A stretch of 64,000 nt of DNA from Epichloe hybrida. Lineage: Eukaryota; Ascomycota; Sordariomycetes; Hypocreales; Clavicipitaceae. Below the pieces are notes generated by a model, which saw nothing but the letters and a program-made list of their open reading frames with translations, was not told the origin of the DNA and did not search any database. The stretch lies in the NCBI GenBank assembly GCA_019022495.1, contig JAFEKR010000002.1:5394001-5458000 (forward strand), read 5' to 3'. Positions 27,106 to 39,780 of this stretch are shown here, piece after piece. Position numbers and translations under genes: made by a program. The stretch's first letter is position 1. Every line of letters starts with the position of its first letter.

Positions 27106-28151
27106 ATGGACGAGCTTTTTGACGCCGTGTCCACCACGAGCCCATCTACGTTCTGTCAGGCATTCTTCCTGCTTGCGGCCCTGGGTGTTCTGTCGCTGAA
27201 TGTCCTCCCTGAAGATGTGCGAGGGACACTCATGGACTATGGGGCGCGACGACGCGCGACGACGGGGACGGGGACGGAGAAGCAGTCGCGGGAGAGGACG
27301 CGTCTGATGCGGCTGCTTGGCAAAGTCACTTCGTACGGACAGATTCCGCACTCGTGGTTTTGGCATTTCTACTTGCTCTCGACGGGTCTCTCTGCGTTTT
27401 GGGCATGGCAGTATCTCGTACGCGGGTCGGTCATGGCGTTGCTGGCGGAGAAGCAGGCGCGGGGTTCGTCTGCGGAGCAACCTTCTACGGAGCTGGGGCG
27501 GGTGTTTCTCGCGTGGACGATGATGGCGAGTCAAGGGTCCAGAAGACTGTTTGAGTGCTTCTTCGTGACCAAGCCGGGGAGAACGCCCATGTGGATCGTG
27601 CATTGGGCATTGGCATTGGCGTTCTATGCTGCGATGAGTGTTGCGGTTTGGGTGGAGGGATCTGGTGAGTTGCTCGCACATTGCTCTTCTTTGGCTTCAT
27701 TCCACAGTGCGGTTGAGATGAGCTTTGAGAGAGAGAAGTTGACTCTGATCATCTCCCAGGTGATATATTGGAATCATGGCATTCACAGAAACGTGCTGTG
27801 CTGTTGACAACTCGAGTGCCGTCAACGCTGGTCGTCTTTTTCGCTGCGTGGCTGCAGCAAAACAAGTGCCATAGGTACCTGGCTCAATTGAAAAAGTACA
27901 CACTTCCTGACGAGGGCTTGTTCAAGTATGTTGTCTGCCCACACTATACGTGCGAGTGTGTGATATATCTTGCCATCTCAGTCATGGCAGCCCCGCCTGG
28001 GAGCTTCTTCAATACATCTGTTCTCTGTGGCTTGGTCTTTGTCGTGGTCAATCTGGGAGCTACAGCTTTGGGTACGAAACAGTGGTATGCTGGCAAATTC
28101 GGAGACGACAAGGTGGCCAATAAATGGAGGATGATCCCAGGGATTCTCTAG
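27106..28151 (+). CDS. DFG10: Polyprenol reductase (Dfg10/SRD5A3 family)
   Basis: Exons 27106-27664 and 27760-28151 give 316 aa, with a 95-nt GTGAGT...CCCAG intron. The protein has several hydrophobic membrane segments. The C-terminal block is the steroid 5-alpha-reductase-like domain: LPDEGLFKYVVCPHYTCE, then hydrophobic helices, then WYAGKFGD. The CPHY...E signature is typical. Family members reduce the alpha-isoprene unit of polyprenol to make dolichol, needed for N-glycosylation and GPI anchors in the endoplasmic reticulum. The N-terminal PHSWFWHFYLLSTG motif is also typical of fungal Dfg10. It converges on the ALKBH6-like gene with only 76 bp between stop codons, so the 3' untranslated regions probably overlap. 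Confidence 0.92.
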
Positions 28152-28227
28152 ATGAAATCAGCCGTTTGGCGAAATATAGAGCCAGTGTTTGGGGGGGGCC
28201 ACTATCACACTGCCATCTCCACGTAGC

Positions 28228-29191
28228 CTATCTCTTGAGCAACATGTTAAGCTTGCTCCCTATTTTGGATACCTTGAGTACGTCTCGGTAGGTTAAGCTG
28301 GTCCGCGTTGCTCGAATATTGCGGCCGTCGGTGTAGGGCTGGGAGTCTCTGAGTAGCGACCAATTTGCTATGCTGTCGGCGGATAAGTCTACATCTTCTT
28401 CAATATCGGCGATTCCGTGCAGATAGTCTGTATACAGAGTGTCCGCAGTGATGAGAAGGCTACGAGGCTCTTGAAGGATTCTCCAGGCGGGGTTTGGATC
28501 TAGAGCACCATCCTCTCTGCTTCGGTGCAGGTTGAGACAAAGGCTGGCTCCGAGACTGACGGTACACACAACGGGCCAATATGCAGCGCCATCCTACGCT
28601 GGATGAGCTTCAAGGCCAATCTACGAGGAACTAGTCAGGTACTCAACTTATGTGGCATGATGCCAATTCCTCGAGGGTATCCGTTGACCAGCACGTGGTT
28701 GGGTCGCTGATGCGGGCTCTGGGAGAATATATGGTTCGGCACAGTCGCTACATCTGATGCGTGGCTGGAGTCTGGGGTAGTTGCAGCGACGGGAAGAGAA
28801 AGAAGCCGGGATATAACTGGATCATCGAGCCAGGCGGGGAGCGGCGCATCAAGTAACCTGTCCTGAGCAAGATCAGACGGCCATGTTTGTAGCCTGCGAT
28901 GTGTGAGTTGTTTCCATCTTGGCTTCGGAGCAGCTGCAATCTAGTAAGGGCCTGTCAGCTCAAGATAAAAGAGAGAGAGGGACAACTCGTTCCGAGGGCA
29001 AGATGCGTGAAAATGTGAAAATGGGAGGAGGCGGGGTAAGGGGCGATTTGTGGGCGACGCACTTTTTCGAGGATGAGGCGCTCTTCCTCTGGGCTGATGA
29101 AATTCGAAACGTAGTACGCGGTCGACGGCAAGCCTTGTATTTGAGCCCGGCCAAGATCGGATGGCAAGGAGAAGTCGTGTGTGGCCGTCAT
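28228..29191 (-). CDS. ALKBH6-like Fe(II)/2-oxoglutarate dioxygenase with an abnormal splice junction
   Basis: Exons 29191-29063, 28940-28647 and 28593-28228 would give 262 aa, close to known ALKBH6. The N-terminus (STAYYVSNFISPEEERLILEK), KPRWKQLTHRRLQTWP, NHVLVNGYPRGIGIMPH, the VVCTVSLGASLCLNL strand, YLHGI and the R-x5-R pair in RATRTSLTYR fit the family. The iron ligands would be the His of MPH, the Asp that opens exon 3, and the His of YLHGI. Intron 1 (GTGCGT...CTAG) is normal. Intron 2 is not: keeping the frame demands a 53-nt intron starting TT (28646-28594). The nearest real GT lies one base earlier, and using it shifts the frame and gives a stop after about 30 codons. So this is either a non-canonical intron, a sequence error or a decaying gene. 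Function in fungi is uncertain. Confidence 0.75.
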
Positions 29192-30940
29192 GGCTGTTGA
29201 AGAAATCGGGTGTTGGAACCTCCCCCCTCGTGATGTTTACAGAGTACGGAGTAATACAGAGTAGTCTCAGCAGCAGACAGACCAACTTGCAGGCACCCGA
29301 AGTAACGCAATCATCAATGGGTTCAAGACAAAGAGGGGGGGGGCACTGACCACCTCTCAGATCACCAAGCCTCACCAAGCCTCACTCACTCCAGCCACCG
29401 CCGGGTGAGGTGTACATAAAGAAGCATAAATGGGCAGTCGTAGACAAGCAACGCAGCGCAAAGCTGCTCACGGATTTAATAGACGAATGATGTAGTCCGC
29501 GTATTGTTGAGTAAGAAGACAAATTGATGTTCGGTGTAGGTACGGGGTGAAACCTGAACCGAGATATACTGTGACACTTCTGTACTCTGTAAGTGTACTG
29601 TGGTATTTCGCTCGTATATTCCGGGGGTTTGTATCACCTGCGATGGTAGATTTACACGGCCAGAGGCTCAAGAGATGCGAGTCACTCTAGTTTTCGGGCG
29701 CGCAGATTCAAAAACAGTAAGGCCAGATGTCATTACATGCATTATGTATGTATGTTGTATGTAGGTATCTAGGGGGTAATGGTGGAGACAATTCAATACG
29801 ACGAGCCAGGGGTAGTTGAAGAGGGGTTTGGGTGATGGCAGGCGGTGAGTAGCTTTTGGCTCAAAACTGCATTTCTTGTCTCGACCGCTCCCCGAACTAG
29901 ACCCACCGCTAATCTGCGTTGTCCAATGAAAGGGCGACGATCAAACTTTTGTGCGGGCATGCAGATGGATGGATTGGGGGCTGTCGACCTGACACTGTTT
30001 GCAGTTTTTGCAGTTTGCAGAGCGGAACCAGAGGAATCAGAGCCGATAGGCAGACAGACTCTGTCCCGCCCGCGGCCAGGCCAGACCCAAAACAGCCGGA
30101 GCACCGGGGTCAGCTCGAACAAGGAGAGCTTGGAATTGGGACGGGGCTTTGGAGTTGGAGTATGTATTCGTCTGGTGAGTCTGGCGAGTCTTGCTGCCGT
30201 CGGGATTTCGATATTGATCATCGGCTCGGTCGGTGGTCGGTTTGAGCAAGTCCACGAGTCTGGCTACATGTACACTGTCACTGTAGGTAGGCAGTGAAGT
30301 ACATGTGACAAGTGCACTGGGACCACTGGGACCACTGGGACCACTGGGACCAGCCCCCCACCACCAGCGTCTCTGTCCATCCTTTCTTTCCGCTTCCTCT
30401 GGCCCATTGGGCCCATTGGTGGACTCTGCCTCGCGAGTCTGTCTGCTCCGTGCCCGTGCAGTGCATTGATTGATTGCCGCCTCTCCTCCATCTTGAGCCC
30501 ATCCATCCTAATTCTCCTCTGCCACCACCACCTTCAAACTCGACACACGTCCACCGCAATCCATTTCGCTCAACCTGCTGTGGTAGGCACCAATCTCCTC
30601 GAGCGCTCATCTTGACTTTGTTGGCAGGTGCTTCCCACACTCGACCCAGAACGACTACACCACGATACGATCCCCTCAGCGCCGTGCCGCTGTGGTTCCC
30701 AACAGACCAGCCAAGGGCCCCATTGACGAAGCCCTCGATAGGGGCTGCAACGCGATTGTCTGCCCTGCCTGCACGACCCTCACGCCGTTTGCTGGCCTCT
30801 CTCTTTCACTGTCCGCCCGCCGTAGTGATACGCGCCAAACTCAATCGTCAAAGTCGCCGCTTTTCACGGCGTCGTCTCTGCCGGCGTCTCCCTACGTCCA
30901 GGATGATCCTATCCGTCTGTAGCTCTCGCCGATAAATGAC
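29192..30940. other. Divergent intergenic region, ALKBH6-like / Hos4-like
   Basis: About 1.75 kb between divergent genes. It contains a TACGGAGTA motif near 29243, a 9-base tandem repeat at 30316-30351 and, from about 30480 on, a pyrimidine-rich stretch that is probably the long leader of the Hos4-like gene. Small frames within the leader (for example around 30692-30922) look like chance. Confidence 0.5.
30316..30351. repeat. (ACTGGGACC)4 tandem repeat
   Basis: Four perfect 9-base copies in the upstream region of the ankyrin-repeat gene. Confidence 0.9.
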
Positions 30941-33900
30941 ATGGATGCGCAGAATGCTGTCGAATCGGACCAGACGAGGCCTGCTGGCGCTTCCCCCAAG
31001 CGGCGACGTAGCTCAGAGACCGACGGCAAGCCCAAGTCACCCTTGGTTGCAAAGGCGGCCTCCCCTCAACGAGATGCAAAGGCCAAACCTACCGCTCCTG
31101 CAGTAGATGATCCCTCCGCTTCGACTGCTCGTCATGATGAGGCGTTCGAGGATCGTGACTCCGACGCCGAAACCATAGTGCTGCCCGGGAAAGATGGTCA
31201 CTCTCCCTCCAAGGTTCGTAAAGTGAGGCAAGAAGACAAGACCGAAAGCGATGGAGATCCATCCAAGAGTAAGGATGCCAACGGCCATGCGAAAGGTCTT
31301 CGTGACGGTGGTAAGGCAGCAGCTCCTCCTATATTGGGGCATCGGCTCGGCGAATCTGTCGGAAAGAAGCGTCTCTCTGTCTCCGCTGGTTCCTATGCCG
31401 ACAATGACCGTCGGCCTCGCGGAAAGGACGCTGCTTCCAGTGGCTTGAGCTCTGCACCGACCTCCCCACCACACCATCATCAAATCCATCCTGACCGGAG
31501 GCGGCGGTCTGATGCCGCCAACTCATCACCATCGGATTCTGAGCTATCTACGTACAGAACATCGTCAAAGACATCTCTACACTATAAAATGAAATCAGGT
31601 GAACGACTGCCGTCACACAAACGCAAAGCTCCCAAGGTCGAATCCGATGACGAAGGTGACCTTCGTAAAGCCCGAAGGCAGCGTACTTCAAGCGCCAGTG
31701 TTGACAGTGGTAGACACAAGGATTCTAGACCATCTCACCAAAGAAGCGACATCCGAAATGGATCCCTCTCACCTCCCCCACGACAACATCGACGGAGCAT
31801 ATCAACTCAACTTCACTCCCAGCTATCCTCATCCAACGGCCTGGGAAACAAGAAACGGCGCTTACCTCCGCCGCTCCAATCTACTGATTACCAATCGGAT
31901 GAGTCTTCTAACGGTGGCAGCCCTCACCCTCGCAGCTCAAAATTTCGTAGTCTTGCCACTCCCGCCTCGGCAGATACAAATGTCTCGCCAGCCAAGATGG
32001 GCCCCCACAAGAAGCATCTCGACGCTCATGGCCAAACACTCCTCGCCAGAGCATGTGCTCGGGGTGAATACGAGGGTGCGAAGCAACGGTTGCGTGAACG
32101 GCCAGAGGACTTGAACGTCGCTGATTACGCTGGAAATACGCCCCTTCAAATTGCCGCAATTAATGGCTGCGAGGATATTGTGAAGCTCCTGATCGACGCT
32201 GGCTGCAATCTGGACTGTGTCAACTACGACAAGGACACTCCTTTGCTCGACGCGGTCGACAATGGCCATTTGGGTGTAGTAAAGCTCCTGCTTGATGCAG
32301 GCGTGAATCCTCGCAAAGCCAATGTAAATGGAGAGGAACCCATTGATCGGGTAAGCGAGGACACCGACAACGCTGACGAGATCCGCACGGCACTCTTGGA
32401 TGCCAGAAAACGAGCCGGTGAAAGACGGCGGACATCTGAGGATCGACATTCGCACACGGACTATGCTGACACACGGGATTCTCATGCTCCGGATAGCCCT
32501 CGACATTCCCCAGCAGCAGCCTCGGGCAGTACGAGCCGGAGAAGCGGGACCGTTCGTTCAACAAAAACCAGGAACGATTTACTATACATGCCCCTTGACG
32601 ACAAGACGCTGCGACAGGCTGCTGGTCGTGGTGACGAGGAAACCGTAGCACGCATTCTCCAGGTGAAGGAGGGATATGACGATCCGGAATCCATGGTAGC
32701 CGCAGCCAGGGGAGGTCATGATCTGGTCATACAACTACTACTAGGCTTGGGCGGCGCCAACGCTGACCCTGGCCCTGTGGCCTCACTGCCAGCAGAATTC
32801 GCCACACCTATTCTTGCCGCCATCGGACAAGAGAACATCAAGGTTGTTGAACTACTTCTGGAACAGCAGGGTTTTGATCCCACTCGGCGGTTCAAAGGAG
32901 AGACTTACTACGAGATCGCTCGAAGACGACAAGGGACCAATTGGAAAGAGGAAGAGCATTTGCTCAAGAACGCATACGACGAATACAAGCGGTCCCATAG
33001 AGACATGTTCAAGACCAAATCACCAGGCGGGCGTCGCGAGCGAGATAGAGTCCAACGGCGAGATGATGCCACGGAAGAACTTATAGTTACTCAACGTCGT
33101 CTGTCCAGTCCACCCAGGGACAGCGAGTTCAAGAGAAAGCATTCAAGATCGGACGGCCCGAAAGAGAAGAGAAGGTCGGATTCCGCGACAACCAGCAAAG
33201 ATGAGGAAGATTTCCAGAAGAGGTGTCCCGGGCGACCCAAGAAGGAAGTGTCGGGGGTTTCTGACCGCGAACTTTCGCCTGCCCTGTCGCACAAGGCACC
33301 CAACCCCCGACGAGCTGAATCAGATGTTGCTGGCATGTCTTCTGAAGGCGAAGCAGCAAAGCCGAGACGGAAATTGGTGTCCAAGGGTGAATTAAGAGGT
33401 GAACGCGACAAGCAAAGGCGAATTTCTTCACATAAAGAGCCGTCTAGTCCTCGGGAGAATCGCAGTGATGACGTATCAGCAGAAAAGACAAGACCGTCCG
33501 AGAAATATCATGACAGGGCCAAGGCTCTCAAGCGAGATGAGTCCAAAGATTGGTCTTCGGGCGACGGGCCTTCGAAGAGGCACCGCACAAGCGTGACTCC
33601 GGACAGGCCGAGTGATGCCGACAAGGAAAGTACTGAAGTTCCCGTCAAGAGACGGCGTCTAGATGCGGAAGGCCAAGAAAGTAGAACGAAACGCTTATCC
33701 TCAGAGGACGGTCGACAACGCAAGTCCAGCTCATCTCGAGACGGTTCTGCCAAGCCCACAAACACCACGAGCCAAAAGGGACATGATGAAAGCTCAAAAC
33801 GCGACTCGGATGGCAAGTCTACTGTACCAGCCGCTCCAAGCGGCGAAAAGTCCATTCATGTCAAGTCCGAGGATGTTGACGTTCCTATGCCTGATCCGGA

Positions 33901-35480
33901 ACCCGTCAAGGCAACGGAACACCAAGAGGAACCCAGAGCCAAGCTCGAAGCGGAGCAAGCGAAAAAGAAGGCCGCTGAAGAAGAAGCGGCAAAGAAAGAG
34001 GAAGAACATCGAAAGCGGGCCGAGGTAGAAAGGAAGAAGCGACGCGAGGAAGAGGCTCGCAGAGTGGAAGCAGAAAAGAAGAAGCGCCTGCAGGAAGAGG
34101 AAGCAAGAAAGCGTAAGGTAGAGGAAGAGCGGGAACGCCGCGAAGCGGCTCAGCGCGAAGAAGAGGAGAAGCGAAGAAGGCTCGAGGAGGAGAAGAGGAA
34201 GAAGGAAGAGGAAGAGCGGAAACAGCGTGAGGAGGACGAACGTCTTCGCAAAGAGCAGCTGCAACGCGAAGCTGCGGAGGAGGCGCGCCGTCAACGGGAG
34301 GAGGAGGAGAGAAAGGAGCGCGAGCGCCGTGAACGTGCGCATCGAGAAGAAATGGAACGCAAACGTGCGGCACGAGAAGCCGAACTGAGGCGCATCCACG
34401 AGGAACAAGAACGTGCTCGGCTGGACAAGCTTCCCGCTCTCCTTCGGTGGCTTGATACACATCCCGGACCAAAGACACCTGTCATTGCCGAGAAGTTCAA
34501 GAGCATACTTGGGGTACGATACGACACAATACGACCAGCGTTCACAGGTACACCAGAAGGCCGCGAGCAATGGGTTCTCAACACCCACGTTGCTTTACTT
34601 CTTGGGGAGAAAGATCTAGACCTATCGAGATGTATGTGCAAAATCGGGCAAGCCTTTTATGTAGTTGGAGATCCGAAACTGACTTGGTCTAGATACCGCA
34701 TGGGAACGCGAACCCGTCTCCCATCTCGCCAAAGTTACAATCTGGCGAACAGAGTGGCCGAGATACTCTTTGCTGTCAGAGAAGTTGTGGGATCTTGGGC
34801 GCCATCTTCCTGGCTACTATGGTGACGTGGAGCCATATGAATGTGATATTCACACCAAACAGCAGTTGATGAATGCTGCATGGAAAAAGTTTGAGGCCTT
34901 GGATATGTTTTTCGTGAAGGTTCGTTATTACTGCACACCGAGAGCCTGCCGTGCAATCGTTGCTGACTCTCCTTTCGTTTTTCAGTTATCTGACTTCCTT
35001 TACACTGTCCCCAACATTCCTCATCTTCGAAATATTCGGTTGGCGGTAGAATATCGTGAATTGCTGGAAAGCGAATCACAACTTACTGGGTGGCAGCCAA
35101 CACATAAATGGAAACAAGATCCAGGTGCAGACCGGTTTCATGGGTTTGCGCCTCGTCACAAATTCTACATTAACGGAGCCATGGTCGGAGAGGATGCGCC
35201 AAGCAGTCATCAAACCAGCAAGACACCTTTTCCAGAAAAGAGAGTTCCACGCCGAGGCGTGGTACAAGTGTTCCCGGAAGACCCTGATTATGAACGGTTA
35301 TGTATAGAGCAGGGCCTCGAACACTTGATCAAGGGCGTGCGAACGCCTTCTCTAACAAATGGAGACTTCTCATCGCCAACGATGCAGACGCATATCACAC
35401 CGAACAAGTCAGCTGTGAACGGCGCAAATGGCCATTTGAATGGAGGAAAGGTTAATGGTATTCATGACACATTCGCATGA
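30941..35480 (+). CDS. Large ankyrin-repeat protein, Hos4-like (possible Set3-complex subunit)
   Basis: Exons 30941-34631, 34693-34919 and 34986-35480 give 1470 aa. Residues 1-350 are charged, Ser/Arg-rich and probably disordered, with several nuclear-localisation-like RKRR patches. Ankyrin repeats occupy about 357-464 (GNTPLQIAAINGCEDIVKLL, DTPLLDAVDNGHLGVVKLLL), with weaker repeats at about 556-648. Residues about 1004-1164 are a long E/K/R helix. A conserved C-terminal module (DKLPALLRWLDTHPG, then YTAWEREPVSHLAKV...LWDLGRHLPGYYGD) follows. Ankyrin repeats plus such long charged arms fit yeast Hos4, a subunit of the Set3 histone deacetylase complex, but I am not sure enough to name it. The last intron (66 nt) is a multiple of three and stop-free, so its retention would insert 22 residues. 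Confidence 0.82.
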
Positions 35481-36504
35481 GCCTTGCTTATTGCTTGCTA
35501 TATGCGCACATGACTCATCACAACCACGCAAGACCAACCATATCAAGTCCATACCTAAGCCAAGCCGACGAAGGGACGAATGGCAGGACACGACTTGCTC
35601 AGTAATTATCACAACCAACCACGACGAAAATCCACCTTGTGTTACTTACTACCGCTACTATTACTACCGCTATGAAGCCGTTGCTCTTTCTTCACCACGC
35701 CCGGGGTTTCCTTTGTTCTTGAATATAAGTGTGCACCTCGATAGAGCACTGGACTGTTGTGACGAAGTTGTTCCCAAGCCGAGGAAGCAGGCAGGGAACT
35801 GGGATGGGAAAGGGGGCTGCTTGTTCCACTTTCCATTATCGCATATGGCTGAATGATGAGTGTAACCGATCTGATATTACTCAACGATTGTGGGATCTGG
35901 GCGGTCGCATTGTTTTTGTTTCTACCATCCGCAGTTTTGGATGGTTGTTTTGCAGGGACACAGACTGAGCCATGGAACAAGATGGCCGAGGAGAGAAATG
36001 GAGACAGAGACAGAGACGCAGCAGGAATGGAAGGGGGGACAGAGAGGCAGGAGAGGAGAAAGCATCAGCCGAGGCCTTGTTCGTCATGTGTTTGAGTTTC
36101 TGGGCGAGATACCTATTTTTCGGCTGAATGTATGTAAACGAACCAAAGAGACTGGGAATGCCACCCTATTTCATTGGAGATGAATTGACTTTCATCTTGC
36201 TGGCATTATTCGGACGGAACTTTGTCGTGTCTGGCGGTGTCAAGAAGCCAAGTCAAATGCCACCCACCTTGGCCACCGCCGCTTGGGAAAAAAATAATTA
36301 CCCCACCAGCCCACCAACCACAACTTACCTCCACAAAGATTGCTCCCATATTTTTGATTTCCTCGTTTGCACATCTTGACTTTGCCACGACGGTATATCG
36401 CTCCCTACGCCGACCAGCGGGCGAATTGCGCAACTCACATTTAACATTCTCATTTGGACGAACCGTATTGAGCGGGTTCGCTCAGCGTCCCCACTACCGC
36501 AATC
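35481..36504. other. Intergenic region, Hos4-like / RBG1
   Basis: About 1 kb between genes on the same strand. Purine-rich tract at about 35990-36060. The last 200 bases are the likely RBG1 promoter and leader. No gene seen. Confidence 0.5.
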
Positions 36505-36733
36505 ATGTCGACGACTGTGGAAAAGGTTCGTCCTCGTCCCGCCACCCCCCCGTTTCGCAGATAGAGAGAGAGAGTCCAGAGGGGTGACTATGTGCTCAAA
36601 TTCTAACATGAGAGAAAACAGATCAAGGAGATTGAGGCCGAGGTGCGTATTGAGCATTTGTACTTACTGTCCCTGCGACGATCAAAACACCGGACGACAG
36701 ACCTGCCTTCCGAGAAACGGGAAACGGGAAACG

Positions 36734-36767
<34 letters not shown>

Positions 36768-38545
36768 GAACCCCCCCCTTCCTTCCCCAATTTGCTCATT
36801 TTCTTGACTCTGCGCCATTGTTCTAACGACAAGAGGTAGATGGCCAGGACGCAAAAAAACAAGGCGACGTCTTTTCATCTCGGCCAACTGAAAGCTAAAC
36901 TTGCCAAGCTCAAGCGTGAACTGCTCACACCGAGCAGCGGCGGTGGCGGCAGCGCTGGCACTGGCTTCGATGTTGCGAGAACTGGTGTCGCGAGTATAGG
37001 ATTTATTGGTTTCCCTTCCGTGGGGAAGAGTACTCTCATGAGTCGTTTGACAGGGCAGCATTCCGAGGCTGCTGCTTACGAGTTCACTACGTTGACGTCG
37101 GTTCCTGGACAGGTTGTTTATAATGGTAGGTTGTGCAGTGCGAGGGAGGCATGAGACAGATGTTGTGTTTTTTTTTAACCCTCTCGGGGACTGCTCCTCT
37201 CGGGGCAGTCGGCGACTTCGCCTGTCTTGTTGGATCGCGAGGGTGGCTGACTTTCATCAGGTGCACCACTTCAAATTATCGACTTACCCGGTATCATCGA
37301 AGGTGCCAAAGATGGTCGAGGCAGAGGTCGGCAAGTCATTGCCGTCGCCAAGACTTGCCATCTCATCTTCATTGTGCTTGATGTCAACAAGCCCTTGACT
37401 GACAAGCGCGTCATTGAGGCTGAACTCGAGGGTTTCGGTATCCGAATCAACAAGGAGCCCCCCAACATCACGTTCAAGAAGAAGGACAAGGGTGGCTTAA
37501 ACATCACAAGTACCGTTCCTCTGACGCACATCGACAATGGCGAAATAAAGGCTGTGATGAGCGAGTACAAAATCAATTCTGCCGACATCACTCTTCGCTG
37601 CGATGCCACTGTTGACGATCTGATTGACATACTGGAGGCGAAGAGCAGAGCGTAAGATGAGAGAACCTCAAGCCCGCCGCCTATTCTGAAAACCGCCGGC
37701 CGGTTCGCTATCCCGTTTCTGAAACGATTGCTGATTTTTGTCAATTGTGAATAGTTATATTCCCGTCGTGTACTGCCTCAATAAGATCGACTCCATCAGC
37801 ATTGAAGAGCTTGACTTGCTTTACCGTATTCCCAACTCCGTTCCCATCAGCTCTGAACATGGCTGGAACATTGACGAGTTGATGGAGGCCATGTGGGAGA
37901 AGCTCAACCTCAAGCGTGTCTATACCAAACCAAAAGGCAGAGCACCCGATTATTCTGCTCCTGTGGTTTTGCGCTCAACCCGATCTTCAGTCGAAGACTT
38001 TGTACGTACCCTTCTTTCCCGTCGGGTTACCGAATTCAGTCCTTTTTACTTGATATTATTTGTCTTCCCGTCTTGTCTCGGAAACACAAAGACGAGACTG
38101 AAAAATCAAAATAATACAAAAAGGGAACAACAATTGACAGTACGTGTGCCGTGTGGGCAAATTAGTGCAACGCCATTCACCGAAGCATTGTGGAACAGTT
38201 CAAAACCGCTATTGTCTATGGAAAGTCTGTAAAACATCAGCCACAACGGGTCGGCTTGGCACACGAACTGGAAGACGAGGATGTTGGTGAGTGCACAGAA
38301 AACCTTTCCCGCCCTCCATGTCTCGAACCCAACGCGAAGTTTGCACGAAATTGCAGGAAATTCCCCGTACACCTCGGAGGGAGATCTTTCCGACAAATCG
38401 AGGAGACATGCAGCCGAGAGATCAAGGGCCAAATGTCGTCCTTTCAGCTTCTCATTTGCCATGTCCACTTTTTGACACACCACCGAGGTAGTTGTGGCCC
38501 GCCCTGCTAACGTTACCTGTTGTAGTAACTATAATCAAGCGATGA
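36505..38545 (+). CDS. RBG1: Developmentally regulated GTP-binding protein (DRG1/Rbg1)
   Basis: Seven exons: 36505-36525, 36622-36642, 36840-37125, 37261-37651, 37755-38001, 38166-38286 and 38526-38545, giving 368 aa, the normal DRG length. Exons 1 and 2 code for seven residues each (MSTTVEK, IKEIEAE) and the last for VTIIKR. The N-terminal helix ([20 protein letters not shown]) is the family's. G1 is GFPSVGKST (residues 71-79), G3 is DLPG, G4 is NKID. A TGS domain forms the C-terminus ([20 protein letters not shown]). DRG1/Rbg1 binds the ribosome with its partner Tma46/DFRP1 and relieves stalled translation. Every intron is GT-AG. Intron 2 contains a striking 7-base tandem repeat. Exons 2 and 7 could be missed by gene finders. 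Confidence 0.95.
36714..36768 (+). repeat. GAAACGG/GAAACCG 7-base tandem repeat in an RBG1 intron
   Basis: Eight head-to-tail 7-base units inside intron 2 of RBG1. The first three are GAAACGG and the next four GAAACCG, so the variant itself has been amplified. Confidence 0.92.
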
Positions 38546-39780
38546 TTACGACAAACCAACCATGCCAGGTGGGGAGAGCTGGGTCGCGATTAGAGAGTGC
38601 TGGGGGATTTGCCTCGTCTGTCTCCCCCCTGTGTTGTCGGTAGCTCTCTGCTACAGGACCAACGACTCTCTCCGCACTAGCCCTCCGGCCGTCCTCTCTT
38701 ACTTACCGGGCTGCATGCCACGCTGACAACGGGCACAACCAACCACATTCCGCATAGTTGGCTTTGTTCGACAGGTCAGCCAATGTCTGATGTCGCAAAT
38801 TGATCTCTCAACGAACCAGGGCAAATCCCAGGACCGGCAGCCGCACTCAGACAATACCTTCCCTAAGTGGCCTCATCGAATCGAGTACTTACTCCGTACA
38901 TGGCAAGGTACTTCCGGCCCGGAGAGGTGGACCGGCGGGAAGCGTAGGGAAGCTAAGCTCAATGGTACAAAATCCCGGCGAGCCGCGCTGATTGACCAGG
39001 ACTAGGACGAGATGATTGAAACCAGCAAGTTTGGGGGAGATGAGGGTTGGGACAGGGCGTTGACGAACATGACACTCAAAAGCAAAATTCATGCCGAGTG
39101 CTCCACGCATATTTTGCGTAGTGTGTAAAAGACGGAAGAGAAAAAAAGCAAACAAAGAAGCTCCCCATGCACCTTCAACGCAATCAGCTATTATTATGAC
39201 CCACAAAGAAAACAGAGTGAGGAAGGGAGGAAGAGGAGGAGGAAACGAAAAGAAGGGCTAAAATCGAATCCAGTGTTCGGAACTCGATTAGGGCTTATCG
39301 GTGCCGACGTAGATGTGCAGCATATGCATGTATTCCCGTATTGCGAGGGCAAATGCTTGCTTGTTCCTGTCCTGCGCCTCACCCCGCGAGGCACGCGTCT
39401 CGTTGATCCGTCTGTCCTGCATACCCGGTAGAGCAGCCATGGGCGGCCAGATATGCGGCCACTTTTTTTTTTTTCTGCTTTGCCCCTTGTTCCGAGATCT
39501 AATCTACCGGTACCGGGCATGGGAGAAGAAGCTATTATGTACGGAGTACTCCGTAGGATTCTTGTCTTTGCGGCGGCGCCATGATGGCAGTGGACAAGCT
39601 CATGAGGCCTTTCGACCAGAGAAAGGATTAACAAAAGGGTCTCTTCAATGATGAGTCCAGACAACTAACTCTTGGCCCGTCTGGTCGATGCTTCTCGGAG
39701 CCCGAAATGCGTTCGTTATCCCATCCCGGAACTTGGCCCCCTCACCCCCCTGAACCGAAAATGGGGGCGCGGCAACGAGC

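Noticed and set aside
26914..27681. 255-codon minus-strand frame opposite DFG10
   Set aside because: It is the antisense of DFG10 exon 1, whose protein is clearly recognisable; the antisense product is rich in Arg, Pro and His.
33794..34588. 264-codon minus-strand frame rich in Leu and Phe, resembling a membrane protein
   Set aside because: It is the antisense of the GAA/AAG/GAG-rich coiled-coil region of the Hos4-like gene, which always reads as Leu/Phe on the other strand.
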